DNA of 64,000 nt from Delphinapterus leucas (GCF_002288925.2 NW_022098069.1:68838758-68902757), one strand, 5' to 3'; shown: positions 1 to 12,718, numbered from the stretch's first letter. Notes: generated from the sequence alone by a model not told the origin. A program made the numbers and translations.

Positions 1-1710
1 TTTTTAAATTGAATTATAGTTGATATACAGTATTATATAAGTTTTAGTTGTACAACACAGTGATTCACAATTTCTAAAGGTTGTATTTCATTTATACTTA
101 TAAAATATTGGCTCTATTCCCTATGTTGTACTATATATCCTAGCTTATTGATTTGTAGCTTATTTATTTTATACGTAGTAGTTTGTATCTCTTAATCCCC
201 TACCCCGTGTTGTCCCTCCCCCCTTCCCTCTTCCCCCTGATAACCACTTGTTTTTTATCTATATCTGTGAATCTCTTTTTTGTTATATTCACTAGTTTGT
301 TTTATTTTTTAGATTCCACATATAAGTGATATCATACCTTATTTGTCTTTCTCTGTCTAACTTATTTCACTAAGCATGATACCCTCCAAGTCCATCCACG
401 TTGTTGCATATGGCATAATTTCTTTTTTTTATGGCTGAGTAGTATTCCATTGTATACATATGCCACATCTTCTTTATCCATCATCTGTTGATGGATACTT
501 AGGTTGCTTCCATATCTTGACAATTGTAAATAATACTGCTATGAACATTGGGGTGCATTCTCTTTTCAAATTAGTGTTTTCAGGGTTTTTTGGATATATA
601 CCCAGGAGTAGAATTGCTGGGTTGTATGATAGTTCTATTTTTAATTTTTTGAGAAACCTCCATACTGTTTTGCATAATGGCTACACCAATTTATAGTCTC
701 ACAAGCAGTGTAAGTGTTCCCTTTTCTCCGCATCCTCACCAACATTTGTTATTTGTGTTCTTTTTGACGATGGCCATTCTAACAGGTGTGAGGTAATATC
801 TCACTGTGGTTTTGATTTGCATTTCTCTGATGATTAATGATGTTGAGCATCTTTTCATGTGTCTGTTGGCCATCTGTATGTCTTATTTGGAAAAATGTCT
901 ATTCAGGTCTTCTACCCATTTTTTAATCAGGTTGTTTGGTTTTTTGATGTTGAGTTGTATGAGCTGTTTACGTATTTGGATATTAACTCCTTATTGGTCA
1001 TATCATTTGCATATGTTTTCTCCAGTTCAGTAGGTTGTCTTTTCATTTTGTTGATGATTTTCTTTGCTGTGCAAAAGCTTTTAAGTTTAGTTAGGTCCCA
1101 TTTGTTTATTTTTGCTTTTATTTCTTTTGCTTTAGGAGACAGATCTAAAAAATGTTGCTATGATTTATGTCAAAGAGCATTCTGCCTATGTTTTCTTCTA
1201 GGAGTTTTATGGTTTCCAGCTTTACATTTAGGTCTTTACTCCATTTTGAGTTTATTTTTTAATATGGTGTTAGAGAATGTTCTAATTTCATTCTTTTACA
1301 TGTAGCTGTTCAGTTTTCCCACCACCACTTATTAAAGAGACTGTCTTTTCTCCATTGTTCAGTCTTGCCTCCTTTGTCATAGATTAATTGACCATAAGTT
1401 TGTAGATTTTTTTCCGGGCTCTCTGTTCTGTTCCATTGATCTGTGTGTCTGTTTTCATGCCAGTACCACGAAATTACTGTAGTTCTGTAGTATAGTCTGA
1501 AGTCAAGGAGAATGATCCCTCCAGTTCTGTTCTTCTTTCTCAAGACTTTTTGACTATTTAGGGGGTTTTGTGTTTCCATACAAATTTCAAAATTATTTCT
1601 TTTAGTTCTGTGAAAATTGTTCTTGGTATTTTGATAGGGATTGCATTGAATCCCCAGATTTCCTTGGGTAGTGTGGTCATTTTAGTGACATTAATACTTG
1701 TTTTCTTCTT
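1..1710 (-). mobile_element. L1 LINE, 3' end fragment (antisense)
   Basis: Read on the minus strand this is the end of L1 ORF2 followed by the 3' UTR. The reverse-strand segment 1579-1310 encodes the ORF2 stretch with the [17 protein letters not shown] and [10 protein letters not shown] blocks typical of the region downstream of the reverse transcriptase. The plus-strand text from about 440 to 1300 is the complement of the familiar L1 tail about small wild-type-like blocks such as the ATTCCATTGTATACATATGCCAC complement region. The copy is 5'-truncated near 1710 and may run off the left edge. Frames are broken, so it is not active. Subfamily not determined; it looks like a mid-age mammalian L1. 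Confidence 0.85.
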
Positions 1711-2537
1711 TACAGTCTGTTATTAATCTACTAGATGAGAAGAAGGTTAACATATTATTTCTATTCTTTTGAGTGGTTACTCTTCAATTTTAATATGTAT
1801 ATTTAATTTAATAAAATTTAATCAATATATAACCCTTCTACCAAACAGAGATCCTTAGTATGCAACTGGCTTTCCTCCATGCCTATCCCTGATAGATGTT
1901 GGAGTTTTCTGGGCCCCATTTTATGGCCGAAAGGCCATTTCTGAGCCTTTTGGGCCCCTAGGTTTATGAAGGAACCTCTGTCTAGCACCTAGCATGCATG
2001 GGGCCATACACACCTTAACCTGTTTCCTCCTATTATTAGAAATCCCCAGCCCGTTAGTTGTATATCTTGTTCTAATGCCCCTGTGAGTGTTTTTAGCTCT
2101 CTCTCACCCTCTACATCTTAGCTTCTTGTTTCCTCTTTATTTTATTATTTAGAGAGCTCTCCTTCTTACATTCAAGCCTGTTTTAAAACTTTGTGGAATG
2201 AGTAGATCTCCATTATTGGCCCAATCTACCATAATAACTGGAAGTCTCAGAGACACTTTATCATCTTCTTTCTAATGTGGAAACAAGCATAAAGAAGTTA
2301 TGACTAGCCTATGCCAGTATTAAAAAAGAATAAGCAGACTTTCCTTCAGATCTTATAACTCCAAGTCCAGTAATATTTCCATAATATTGGAGTTCTCTCT
2401 TTTCCTCTTCCTCCTTACTTATCCCTTGAAGTCATTCCTAGATTCCTATTGACTCATAGCACAGCAGTCTATTTTTACCCTTCCAGAGAAAGTCCTGTGC
2501 ATTCATTATGGTCCCAGAAACTTTAGCCCAATCTCTG
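1711..2537. other. Unassigned AT-rich intergenic sequence
   Basis: No coding region, RNA gene or repeat that I can name. Composition is ordinary AT-rich intergenic DNA. Confidence 0.5.
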
Positions 2538-2766
2538 CCAGTATAATTTTTTTTTTTTTGCTGTACGCGGGCCTCTCACCGCTGCGGCCTCCCCCGCTGC
2601 GGAGCACAGGCTCCGGACGCGCAGGCCCAGCGGCCACAGCCCACGGGCCCAGCCGCTCTGCGGCACGTGGGACCCTCCCGGACCGGGGCACAAGCCCACG
2701 CCCCCCGCATCGGCAGGCAGACCCCCAACCACTGCGCCACCAGGGAAGCCCCAGTATAATTTTTTA
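2538..2766 (-). mobile_element. Short-type CHR SINE (tRNA-Glu derived), antisense
   Basis: The plus strand begins with a T run and ends with the complement of the SINE head (GGGCTTCCCTGGTGGCGCAG). The tRNA-Glu-like head with A and B box-like blocks lies at the right end and the poly-A tail at the left. The target duplication CCAGTATAAT is visible on both sides, at 2538-2547 and 2751-2760. The very GC-rich body contrasts with its AT-rich surroundings. Any open frames here are by-products of SINE sequence. This short form is characteristic of whales and dolphins. Confidence 0.93.
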
Positions 2767-4611
2767 GAGCCACTTACACGCATTTTTTTCCAAGCTTGTA
2801 TCAGGAAAAAACTAGAGCTCCAAGGCCTTAGATGAATCATGAAAACTAAGGTTTACTTTAGTCCTCTGGCTTTTACCTCTTGTAGACTGATACAAAGCCA
2901 TGTGAATCTTGTCCCCTTTATTTATAAGTCCACACCTTTTTTTACCCTCACAAATAAGAACGAGTTTCTGGACTCCTGTGAACCCTGCATGAGAGAGTTT
3001 GCATCCATAGCCATCAATGTAGTTGGCTTTTGAAAAATTACACCTGTATGCCATTTTTAAAGGCATATTCTTTCTCTGAAGAATTATTCTCATCTTCACT
3101 ATTACAAATATTTCCACTATCTAAGCTCACACTATTCCAGCTTGTATCTTAATGTCCACTATTCATTCAAGAAACAGTTTTTGACTGTTATTCTGTGCTA
3201 AGCGCTAGAATCACAAAGATGAGGGAACAATTTTGCAGTGAAATCAGTGCTGATATAGTCATGGGCAGATTATGCTATGGATATGTAAAGAAGGAACATT
3301 TACTCCCTTGGAAATGGAAAGGGTAGGGAGAGAAAGAGGCTACAGCATGTGCAAAGGCATCAAAGTCAGGGTACCTTTGGGAACCTGCAAGTCTGTCTGG
3401 GGCTGGAGATCTAAAAGAGGAAGGAGGACTCGCAGGGAGGAGCCCAGAGAGGCTGGCTGGCAAGAGCTGGGCTGTCTGCCCCAGATATAGGTGTTTTTGT
3501 TTCATTTTGGAATCACTGGGCAGCCTTGGAATAATTTTAAGCAGAGAAGTGGATTAAAGTAGGGAAAGCTGGACCCAAGGTGACACATGGGATAATCACA
3601 GTACCTGGCTCATGGTTAGCACTCAGTGAATGTCAGTTAAATTGTTATGTTTTTATTCATGGATGAGTACCCCATCCTCCATATTGGCCTGCACAAATTT
3701 AAAAATCTTTAACTGTGGAAGAATGAATGATATCTGCATAAGGTAGAAACTAGTTTGGCTAGACCACTTTCACTGTTGACATTAATAAAAACGGGCTCAT
3801 TTAGTTTGCTATTTACTTGGAGCAGAAGTAGCACTCTGTGTGCCCAGAGTGGGCAGAATCCTTGCCTAGGTTTTGAACACAGGATGTTTGTTTTCACAAA
3901 CTTTTTGGTTACTCAGAGCTTCTGTTATTCTGTTTATAATTCAGGTCTTTTGCTTTTCTTCTTATTCCTTCTAATGTCCAGTGTTTTACCTTTTAGGGAC
4001 TCTATTCACATTCAGATAGTGGGGAGAATGGAAGAAGAAAATAAGTTAATTTTTATAAACATTTTTGGAGCAGGAATTTTCACAATAAGTTTCCCTAAAC
4101 TCTATGTGCTTCCTTAAAGACTTTAATATCATAGATGTATTTATGCAGTTCTGAGAATCAGGTTCTTTTGTAGAGACAATATCTGTTTCACCCAAATTTT
4201 GTTTATATGGAAAAATATTTACATGGTAGTGAATCTAAATTCCCAGTATTACTGATTTATTTTTCTGACTTTTTTCCTTTGTGAACAGTTAACAATGACC
4301 AGGAAAAAAAGAGAACTCATGAATTTTATCTTAAATATTTCAACAACTTGGAACCATTTATGTCAAAGTATTTGCACTTTCACTGACATATAAGCTAAAG
4401 TTTCAAATATTTACTGTACTTTTACATCTGAGTCAACCCAGGCTATCTTTCCAGAGCACAGGTTTTTTATTTATTGAGATGCATTTATTGGTGGTACAGA
4501 TAAACTTGTAAAGGTTGGTTAGGGACGTAGCTGACAAATAATTGAAGTGTTGATTCCATGTGTTCGTTACTGAAGATGAGATTTCAGTTCATTACTGAAG
4601 ATGAGATTATG
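2767..4611. other. Intergenic sequence with weak ancient-repeat traces
   Basis: No gene recognised. Positions about 3150-3230 resemble the antisense 3' end of an L2 LINE, and 3330-3570 (AGCATGTGCAAAGGCA and following) resembles another old dispersed repeat. Both are too decayed for a firm call. A short local duplication, TTACTGAAGATGAGATT, occurs at about 4567 and again at about 4592. Confidence 0.45.
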
Positions 4612-4642
4612 GTATATATATATATATATTTTTTTTTTTTTA
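4612..4642. repeat. (TA)n followed by T run
   Basis: A TA dinucleotide tract of about nine units runs straight into a T homopolymer. It is low-complexity sequence just before a decayed L1 fragment. Confidence 0.9.
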
Positions 4643-4654
4643 AGTTTATAAAGT

Positions 4655-5150
4655 TATAGTAATGAAAACAATCTGATACTGGCGTTAGATTATCAAATGC
4701 ATAAGGTATCAAACAGATTAATGGTGCAGAAAAATAGCTTAACAATAGATCCTATTATATTATAAAAATCTAACAGGATGATGCATTAAAACTCAACAGA
4801 AATTAGATATTCATATTACAAAAAATGAACCTTGATCTGTATCTCACACCTCATACAGAAATTAACTTAAAATCGATCAAAGACCTAAAAGTAAGACATA
4901 AAACTATAAAACCTTTAGAAGACAACAGAAATCTTTGTGTCCTTGGGTTATGCAAAGAATTCTTAGATATGATACCAAAAGTGATACCATTTTTAAAAAA
5001 CTGATAAATTGGATTTTCAAACTTAAAAGATTTTGTTCTGAAAGCTTTGTTAAGAGAATGAAAAGGCAAGTCACAGACTTGGAAAGATACTTGTAAATCA
5101 CATGCTTGCACCAAGAATACTCAAAATGTAACATAATTAATTAATTGTGA
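4655..5150 (+). mobile_element. Decayed L1 ORF2/3' region fragment
   Basis: On the plus strand the order of blocks matches late L1 ORF2: a degenerate CTGATACTGGCG block, then ATCAAAGACCTAAAAGTAAGAC, ATAAAACTATAAAACCTTTAGAAGA, and AAAAGGCAAGTCACAGACTTGG. Many stops and indels show great age, so the copy is inert. Boundaries are approximate. Confidence 0.7.
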
Positions 5151-5420
5151 TAATTACACAACTGTTTGACTATAGTAAAAAAAACCCAGAGTTACACAGT
5201 TTAAGAGGTGAGTTGCATGGTATGTAAATTATATCTCATTAAGCCTTTTATTAAGAAGTGGAGGAAGAATTTGACCACCGAGGGGACAAACTTTTTTTTT
5301 AGGATGATGAAGCTTGATCCTGGTGGTGATCACGTAATTCTATGCATTTGTCACATTGCATACTAGATGCGTGAATTGTACTGCATGTAAATTTGATAAT
5401 AATTTTTTTAAACTTAAAAA
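5151..5420. other. Intergenic, possibly old L1 3' UTR or DNA-element tail
   Basis: Contains GGTATGTAAATTATATCTCATTAAG-like text (positions about 5218-5243), which is common at the 3' ends of old L1 or similar elements. The family cannot be fixed by eye. Confidence 0.35.
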
Positions 5421-5424
5421 AATT

Positions 5425-5840
5425 CAATGGAGAAGTTAAGGTTTAAGAAATAAATGGTGCTGGGAAAATTTATTAGCTAGTTAGGAAAAAAATGTTGAGA
5501 GGCTAACCTTGCACTATCTACTGAAACAAATTCTGGAAGGATTGAAGAATTAATTTTTTTGTCACAGAAAATAAAAGGAGATATTTATCAAGACTTTGGA
5601 GTGGGGAGAACTTTTTAAATTAGAAAAGATGAAGGAAGTGCTGAATGAAAAGATTTATGGATTTGGTTATATAAAAATGTAGAAATCTGCATATCAGAAA
5701 GCCCCCAAAGTAAACAAATTGGGAAAACATATATTCAACAAATATGACAGAATAGTGTCTTTACTATGTAAAGAACTCGTACAGATCAGTGAAGAAATCA
5801 CTTAAACCTAAATTGGTAAAACATGTAATTCCCATTTAAT
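5425..5840 (+). mobile_element. Second decayed L1 ORF2 fragment
   Basis: Starts around AATAAATGGTGCTGGGAAAAT, the nucleotide equivalent of the L1 NKWCWE block, and continues in L1 order through the AAAAGATGAAGG and AATGACAGAATAG-like blocks. It repeats the part of ORF2 already seen at 4655-5150, so this is a separate insertion or a local rearrangement. It is heavily mutated. Confidence 0.65.
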
Positions 5841-6802
5841 TTTGCAGTTACTATTTTTTATTTTCTCTATTATAGTTGTCATGTTCTGTACATTTTAAAG
5901 AAGATTGAAGGAGGAAGAATGTAATCCACTTAATCATATTTCAGAAAGTGTGTCAAATCTATCCCATCTCAACTACAGAAATACAGTTTGGGGTTTTTGG
6001 TTTTTTTTTTTAATTCCTTATGACTGGTTCTTTTGATTTCATTACTGACCTGTGTCAAGCACACGGCAGTGAAGGCCACATCCAAGGCCTGCCATATTTG
6101 GCCAGTAAAGACAAAATGAGCCCTTTTTAGCTTTAGATGATTTATTACTTACATAGAAAACGAAAAGAAGAGTAGCCAAAGGTGCCAGTTTCCCACGGTT
6201 CTTGTTCTACAGACCAAAAAGGTGTCACTGAAACAAAAGAGTCAGATGACCGCAAAGCAGTTGCAGCATACTCTTGCCAAGCAGGGACTTCTAGATTACA
6301 ACTCAACAGTTTTATAGCATGCACTTTGTCTAATGGGGGCAAGGCAGAAAGCCTCACACCTTCTCAGAACCCAGGAGGTGATGAGAACCCGTCTCCTGTC
6401 AGTCTCCCTGACAGATAGGGAAGCAAGTGAGAAGTGTCCTGGTATTGCAAGCCTTCATGCTCTCATGTTTCAGGAAGATCCTAAGGAGGATCTGCCAGAC
6501 TTACGACAGGCTGCAGTCTAAACCTGGCCTATTTGGATATGTGCAAGGTCACCAGTGTGCCATGGCGGAGCCGTTCCTCTACAACTTGCTACTTACTGCC
6601 CCAATCTGCAGTCACTCATCTCTTCCAATCTGCAGTGAGACTTGCTTCATTTTCCCCCTTTGCTCTCTATGAAGTAAAGCATGTGATCCATCTTCATAGA
6701 GTTTACTGCCTGTTCTCCTTAGTTCACTACCTTTTCCCAAATTATCTAATATTTTCCACTATGCTACCAGGAATAAGAAGAAAAAGTATGTATATTTCTG
6801 TG
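5841..6802. other. Unassigned intergenic sequence
   Basis: No gene recognised. The open frames around 6145-6805 overlap each other on both strands, carry no known motif and have no splice or promoter context, so they are taken as chance. Confidence 0.45.
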
Positions 6803-7330
6803 TAATAAATCACTCCAAAACTTAGTGGCTTAAGCCAACAGCCATTTACTTTCTCATGATTCTGTGCATTGGCTTGTTGCTACCTTGCTGGCTTTGCCTG
6901 GGCAAACAGCTGGAGGTCAGCTGGGCTGGAAGGTCCAAGATGGCCTCTGGCACATATCTTGCAGTTGGTGCTGGCTCTCAGTAGGGGCACTTGGTTCTCC
7001 AGTAGCCTCTCATCCTCAGTAAGCTAGACTGGCTGCCTCTGTGTCAGTCTCAGGGCAGGATTCCCAGCAGACCAAGGCAGAAGCTTAATGTCTAGTTTGG
7101 AAGTCACACAGCTACACTTCTACCACATTCTTTTGGTCAAAGCAGGAGATGAGACGAGCATAGATTCAAGGGGTGGGGAATAGAATCCTCTTCTTGATAG
7201 GATGAGCTGCAAAATGAGAGTGCCCAGGTTTTTCAATCTACAACAGTGCAAAACGTCTAGACCGAGTGCCTTCAAGTGAAGAGGTTCATTAAAACCTAAG
7301 CAAAATGTGACTTTACTTTTCATTCAGGTA
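6803..7330 (-). mobile_element. MaLR (MLT1-like) LTR, antisense
   Basis: The plus strand starts with the complement of the LTR 3' end (AATCACTCCAAAACTTAGTGG, then CATTTACTTTCTCATGATTCTG), a hallmark of MLT1-type mammalian LTRs. Later blocks (AGCTGGGCTGGAAGGTCCAAGATGG, split over 6922-6946) agree. The right boundary is uncertain. There is no internal retroviral sequence. Confidence 0.65.
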
Positions 7331-8010
7331 AGTAAGAATGTCAGTTGACTAAACATCTTCACTCCTGGTCACTGTAATAAAATCGCTGTAACACTAACAA
7401 GTCAAGAGGATAGAAAGTTAAGGAAACTACTAAAAATTGTCATAGGCCCAGAAAATGTTTGCAAGAGGAAGTAGAGGTACTAAGTCTGATTTCTGTAGGC
7501 AAACTGACCTGACAAGTGTAGTTTCCAAACCTCAGAGAGTTATGCCAATTTGATTCCGAGCCTCTTTAGCTAATAATAGAATGGAGAACACCCAGCCAAA
7601 GGTTTTATTACTTAAAGGGAATTTACAAATTAACTCGTTTAAGTAACCGTTGGTTGGCCAACATTCGCTGGCAAGAGTTTGCATTTTTACCTTCTACCTT
7701 GCATAACTGATGAAAGTAAAATGAGATAATTAATGTAATGTGCCTAGTGTAATAACTTGCTTACCTTTGCCTCTAAAATAAAATGATTGCTACTATCATT
7801 TTATTCAAGGCTTTACCAAGAACTTGCATTGTTTAATGATAGATGACATTCTATTAGTATTTATTAATATATTTTTATGGTCAAATTGGATGCTTGATAA
7901 ACTTGCCTTAAAAATTTTCCAAGCTAAAATTATCATTGCCATATTCTATGGGGTAAATATTTAGAACCTCTGTTTTCTATTTGTACATATGTTGGAAACT
8001 TACCTAACAC
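7331..8010. other. Unassigned AT-rich intergenic sequence
   Basis: No coding, RNA or clear repeat signal seen. Confidence 0.5.
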
Positions 8011-8014
8011 TATT

Positions 8015-8530
8015 GCAACAGTCAGCTATTGCTGTGTAACCACAAAAAAATACCCGTGGCATTTAACAAAAGCATTTCTTTTGCTCATGGATCTGTGAAG
8101 TAGCTGGGGCAGTTCTGCCTCTGCCTGCAGCCCCTGGCTCTGCCTCGTGCTACAAGTCTACCCATAGGCTGGAATAGTTCTTCTCAATGCATTTTTATTC
8201 TGAGGCCCAGACTAAAAGGGCAGCTGCTACCTAAAGTAAAGTTCATCTCATGGTGATAGTATATGTACAAGAGGACAAGCAAAAATATGCAGGATCTCTT
8301 AAGGTCTAGGTTCAGAATTGGCATCCTGTCACTTTTGCCCAAGCCAGTGGAATAGCTAACTTCACCTTTAGTAGGAGGAACTACTGAGTCACAGGGCAAG
8401 CTCCAAGTTACAATACGGGATGAAGAGTCGAAGCCAATAATAGAATCTACCACAGTAATGACTATAGAATCTTGGCATGTTGGCAGATACTCCCTAACCT
8501 TACTTCCATAAAGAGGCATGTATCCAGGTT
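8015..8530 (-). mobile_element. MaLR (MLT1-like) LTR, antisense, second copy
   Basis: Begins with GTCAGCTATTGCTGTGTAACC, the complement of the MLT1 3' end, followed by a degenerate TTTCTTTTGCTCATGGATCTG block. It has the same type and orientation as the LTR at 6803-7330 but is diverged from it. The reverse-strand 111-codon open frame at 8519-8184 lies inside it and is not a gene. Confidence 0.6.
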
Positions 8531-10150
8531 AGGCATCTCATACTTTCTCAATAGGGTAAAAATCCCGTCGTTGGCTGACTGTTGAAGCTTATGATTCTTT
8601 CCTCAAATAAGAACATGGGATGTCTGCCTGTTAGTTACCTAACAGAGTATACCTGTGAATTCTGTGCTGCCTCATAACTATAAAATCCCAGTTTGGAAAA
8701 TCATATTTGCAGAGGATTTCTTAATGGATTATCCATCCCTCAAAATAGGCTAAATTTCATACCTTGAACAAGACAGGTTACAAAAAAGCTTCTGTGTACA
8801 GCATAGCATGTTGGCCTCTTGTAAAATTGCTTTTACTTAACTAAGCTTGGATATTAATCTCTCTGCCTACATTGCAGAAAGTTATAAAGAAATAGCTTAT
8901 AGACCTAATTATTAGTTAAGGTTGACATTGGTGTGATCTACACATTCCATTTTTCGAATAACCATAGAAGAATTTTCTCTTGGCTCACAGAAACAAGAAT
9001 TTTCCATACACCTGCTGACAAATTGGCTTATTTTTATCTTATAGTCACTGTGATGTAGCTGATCATCTTTCCATTTTTATATTGGCCAGTAGGAAGCTCT
9101 GATGCAGATTTACAAGCCATCTCTGCTGGAGCACAGAGCCTTATGCATAGTATAGCCATTGTGTGTCATGCTTTAATACATATTAAATCCTTAGAAGTGC
9201 TTGGCACATAGAAAGTGCTAAATGTGTCTACCATTTTTAACATTATTTTATTATTATTATGGATAATAATGGGATAAGTTGGGTAGAATGGGATCCTAAT
9301 ATCTGATCTCCTATTTCATTTTGGAATTAAAAGTGCTGAATTCGTCTGTTGCTTTTCAAGACTTTTGTAATCAAATTACCTAATAGGTAAGCAGGCCAAA
9401 TATCAGATGGGGAAATTTTCTTCTCTCTCTGCTTAACTAATATTTTACCGATTAAGTTTAAGTTTGTACTGTTTGGACCAAAATAAATTTCCACTTCTTG
9501 CCAAGAACACTTATAATGAAATAAGCAAAAACTTCAGCAAAGACCAAAATAAATATTATTAAACAGTGGCCAAGAGACTGAACCTCTCTCTAATCATTTG
9601 TGGGATGAGGATTGGTGAGGGTAAGAAGTCCAATAAGGAACTCTCTTCTTCACAACAGCTAGTTTTTGACCTAAGCTGGGCCGCCAAAATTTTACTTTGC
9701 TCCCTTGTTCTGTGGACTGGGTGGAAGTAATGGGCCAAATCAGTTAGGATTGATAATCTCACTAGCAAAGACACCATTCCCCCAGGATCTCCTGCGGGGA
9801 GAACAGACCAGAGTACAGCTTTTGGTCAAAGAAAAGAAGCTGAATTTTTAAAAATTTAAAGAAAAGAATAGAATGTAATATGCAAAAAATATATGAAAAA
9901 TCTATACTAGAAGAAGACGTCCACGATAAAATTCTCAGGTAATAAACTGGAAAGATTTTACACCCTAAACTAAATTATAGAGTATATCTACAGTGAGGAA
10001 TCTGCAAATATTTTATATCCCAATGAAGAGGGTATAGGGAAAAAGCAGTTAAATTAAATTAGATATTAAAATGTAGGCTAATTTAGTTATCTATATTAAA
10101 TTGTAGACAAATTAGTTTAAATGTAGATAGTTGGTTTTTTAAAGACAAAA
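8531..10150. other. Intergenic sequence with one MIR-like piece
   Basis: Mostly unassigned AT-rich DNA. At about 9170-9260 the plus strand reads like the 3' end of MIR (AAGTGCTTGGCACATAGAAAG followed by GTGCTAAATG). Nothing coding was found. Confidence 0.45.
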
Positions 10151-10159
10151 ATAATACCA

Positions 10160-10690
10160 TGCAAGTTTTGTGGGAAGCAATTTGACAATATCTATAAAAA
10201 TAACAAATGCCAGTAGGAGGACTTTATTCTGTGTGACATGTGTGTGTAAAATATGTGTAGAATCATATGTGTATAAAATGATGTATATATGAGATTATTT
10301 ATTGCAACATTGTTTGTGCTAGTAAACTATTGGCAATGACACGAATTCCCGTTTGTTGGAGACCAGCCTAATAAATATGACAATTCATACACTGCAATAT
10401 GCAGCCATTAACCAAAATGAGGCAGATATTTGTATAATAATAATCCAAGCTCTCCAAGATGTATTGTAAGGAAGGTATGGGAAAAGGGCTATAGAATTAC
10501 TGTTCATGTAATAATACTTATTTACATTTACTTGTTTTCATATACACATCTCTGGAAGGATCCACAAGAAAATGACAAAAGTGCTAGCTCCTAGGAAGGA
10601 CCTGGGTATCAAGTGCAAGGGAGTTTTTCACTGTATACCTCTGAGTTCCTTTTGAAGTTGATGTCATATGCATTTAAATTCATTAAAAAA
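10160..10690 (+). mobile_element. Ancient L1 3' UTR fragment
   Basis: Contains in order GGGAAGCAATTTGACAATATC, TATTGCAACATTGTTTGTGCTAG, ATGCAGCCATTAACC, CTCCAAGATGTATTGTAAG, ATCTCTGGAAGGATCCACAAG and TTTTTCACTGTATACCTCTG. These are the successive blocks of an old L1 3' end. Similar pieces recur at 33.1, 38.1, 40.5 and 43.3 kb on the plus strand and at 44.5-46.7 kb on the minus strand. Confidence 0.75.
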
Positions 10691-10862
10691 GATATTAAAG
10701 AAATAATGAATTCATCTGAAACAACAAGCAGCAAAATTGATCAGGCGCAGTCAATCTGTGATATGGAGGACAAGCTTGAGAAAATCATGCAGAATGCTGA
10801 GAAAAGTGTCAGAGAAACGGTCCAAAGAGGTATGGAAGACACATCACAGAGGTTCAACCTAT
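10691..10862 (+). other. Open coiled-coil-like stretch, probably LINE ORF1 debris
   Basis: An open frame ending at 10864 gives a short acidic/basic heptad-like segment with EIMNSSETTSSKIDQAQ and DKLEKIMQNAEKSV. Such Lys/Glu-rich coiled coils are typical of L1 or HAL1 ORF1 remnants. No start context, promoter or splice signal supports a host gene, and I cannot assign it firmly. Confidence 0.3.
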
Positions 10863-10984
10863 AAATAATCAGTATCACTAAAGTATGTGTATTATGACCC
10901 TAATTTTGTAAAGATAAAGCTATATATACAGATAAATTACCTTATATTTGTATGTGTAAATATCTACTTATATGTAATTGTATC

Positions 10985-11235
10985 ATCATCAACAAAAAAA
11001 CAGCACTTACCATGTACCAGGCACTGTTCCAAGTGCTCTATAAGTACTACTGTTAATCTTCCCAACAACTCTGGGAGGTAAGTAGTTACCCCACCATACA
11101 GATGGGATTCCAAGGCACTGAGAGTTCAGCTTCTTGCCCCACAGTCACACAGTAAGTGACAGAGCTAAGATCTGCACCCAAGCAGTTTGATTCCCAAACC
11201 TGCCTTCTCAACTGCCAGGTCATAGTGCCTCCCTG
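10985..11235 (-). mobile_element. MIR SINE, antisense
   Basis: The plus strand gives the complement of MIR from 3' to 5': ATGTACCAGGCACTGTTCCAAG, CCCAACAACTCTGGGAGGTAAG, a CAGATGGG block, then CCACAGTCACACAGTAAGTGAC. This ordered series identifies an ancient tRNA-derived MIR. There is no clear target duplication, as expected for its age. Confidence 0.88.
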
Positions 11236-11819
11236 TTGTGTAAAGAAAAATGTTTCAGAGATTAAGCAACAGTCAATTAATATCTGGAGAATGAAACTGT
11301 TGGGAATTTTTTTTCTATATTAACATGTTTATATCATTTAAATTTTTATAATAAAGTACTACTTCTGTAATTTAGAAAAAAAGTAGCTATAAATTGAAGA
11401 GGGAGTATAAACCACTAAGCAACATGAGACTACTCTCCCTAACTCACTCTTATTACCAGAAGTTTTGTAAGAAACCATGTTTTTGGAAGAAATCTACAGA
11501 ACTCATGACACACTTCCTACAAGTCCAGTTTTTAGGGTTCTCCCTGATGCTCATTGATCTGTTAGCCAGTAAAGTTCTCTGATTGCAGGTAAATAATATC
11601 TACTTTGCTCCATGTGGCACTCTCTTAAAACAGAGTATGCCAGGATTCCTTGTCCCTCCAACTTACGGTTGTCCACCTAAATCACTGAGTTCTGGCTCCT
11701 ACATAGATGTATATAGTTGGACCTTGCTGCTGCTCTTCTAATCACCGTGTCAGCTTCAAAACTCTAGCCTGGATAGTATGGTCCTCTCTGTAAGGATTAC
11801 TGTTTTATGTCTTTCTCAT
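11236..11819. other. Unassigned intergenic sequence
   Basis: No recognisable gene or repeat; the region precedes the large L1. Confidence 0.5.
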
Positions 11820-12718
11820 TTCAGTTAGACAATACTGGAGAGAGGAACCAACATGGCAGAGTAGAAGGATTTGCTCTCACTCCCTCTTGCGAGAACACCA
11901 GAATCACAACTACCTGCTGGACAGTCATCGACAGGAAGATGCTGGAATTCACCAAAAAAGATACCCCACATCCAAAGACAAAGGAGAAGCCACAATGAGA
12001 CGGTAGGAGGGGCGCAATCACAGCAAAATCAAATCCCATAACTGCTGGGTGGATGACTCACAAACTGGAGAACACATACCACAGAAGTCCAACCACTGGA
12101 GTGAAGGTTCTGAGCCCTACGTCAGGCTTCCCAACCTGGGGTTCCAGCAACGGGAGGAGGAATTCCTAGAGAATCAGACTTTGAAGCCTAGTGGGAATTG
12201 ATTGCAAGACTTCGACAGGACTGGGGGAAACAGAGACTCCACTCTTGGAGGGCACACACAAAGTAGTGTGCACATCGGGAGCCAGGGGAAGGAGGAGTGA
12301 CCCCAGGGGAGACTGAACCAGACCTACCTGCTACCGTTGGAGGGTCTCCTGCAGAGGCGGGGGGTGGCTGTGGCTCACCGTGGGGACAAGGACACTGGCA
12401 GCAGAAGTTCTGGGAAGTACTCCATGGTGTGAGCCCTCCCAGAGACTGTCATTAGCTCCACCAAAGAGCCCAGGTAGGCTCCAGTGTTTGGTTGCCTCAG
12501 GCCAAACAACCAACAGCCCCACCCATCAACATTCAAGTGGATTAAAGTTTTACTGAGCTCTGCGCACCAGAGCAACACTCAGCTCTACCCACCACCACTC
12601 CCTCCCATCAGGAAACTTACACAAGCCTCATAGATAGACTCATCCACCAGAGGGCAGACAGCAGAAGCAAGAAGAACTGCAGCCTGTGGAATAAAAACCA
12701 CATTCACAGAAAGACAAG
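11820..12718 (+). promoter_or_regulatory. L1 5' UTR / internal promoter region
   Basis: Begins near GGAGAGAGGAACCAACATGG and leads directly into ORF1. It is moderately GC-rich relative to the flanks, as L1 5' UTRs usually are. Its position suggests an internal promoter, but no transcription evidence is available. The reverse-strand open frames across 11.8-12.6 kb are by-products. Confidence 0.6.

Noticed and set aside
2548..2751. tRNA-like gene with A and B boxes (and equivalents in every other SINE)
   Set aside because: The head is tRNA-Glu-derived but belongs to a SINE with A tail and target duplication; it is not a functional tRNA.
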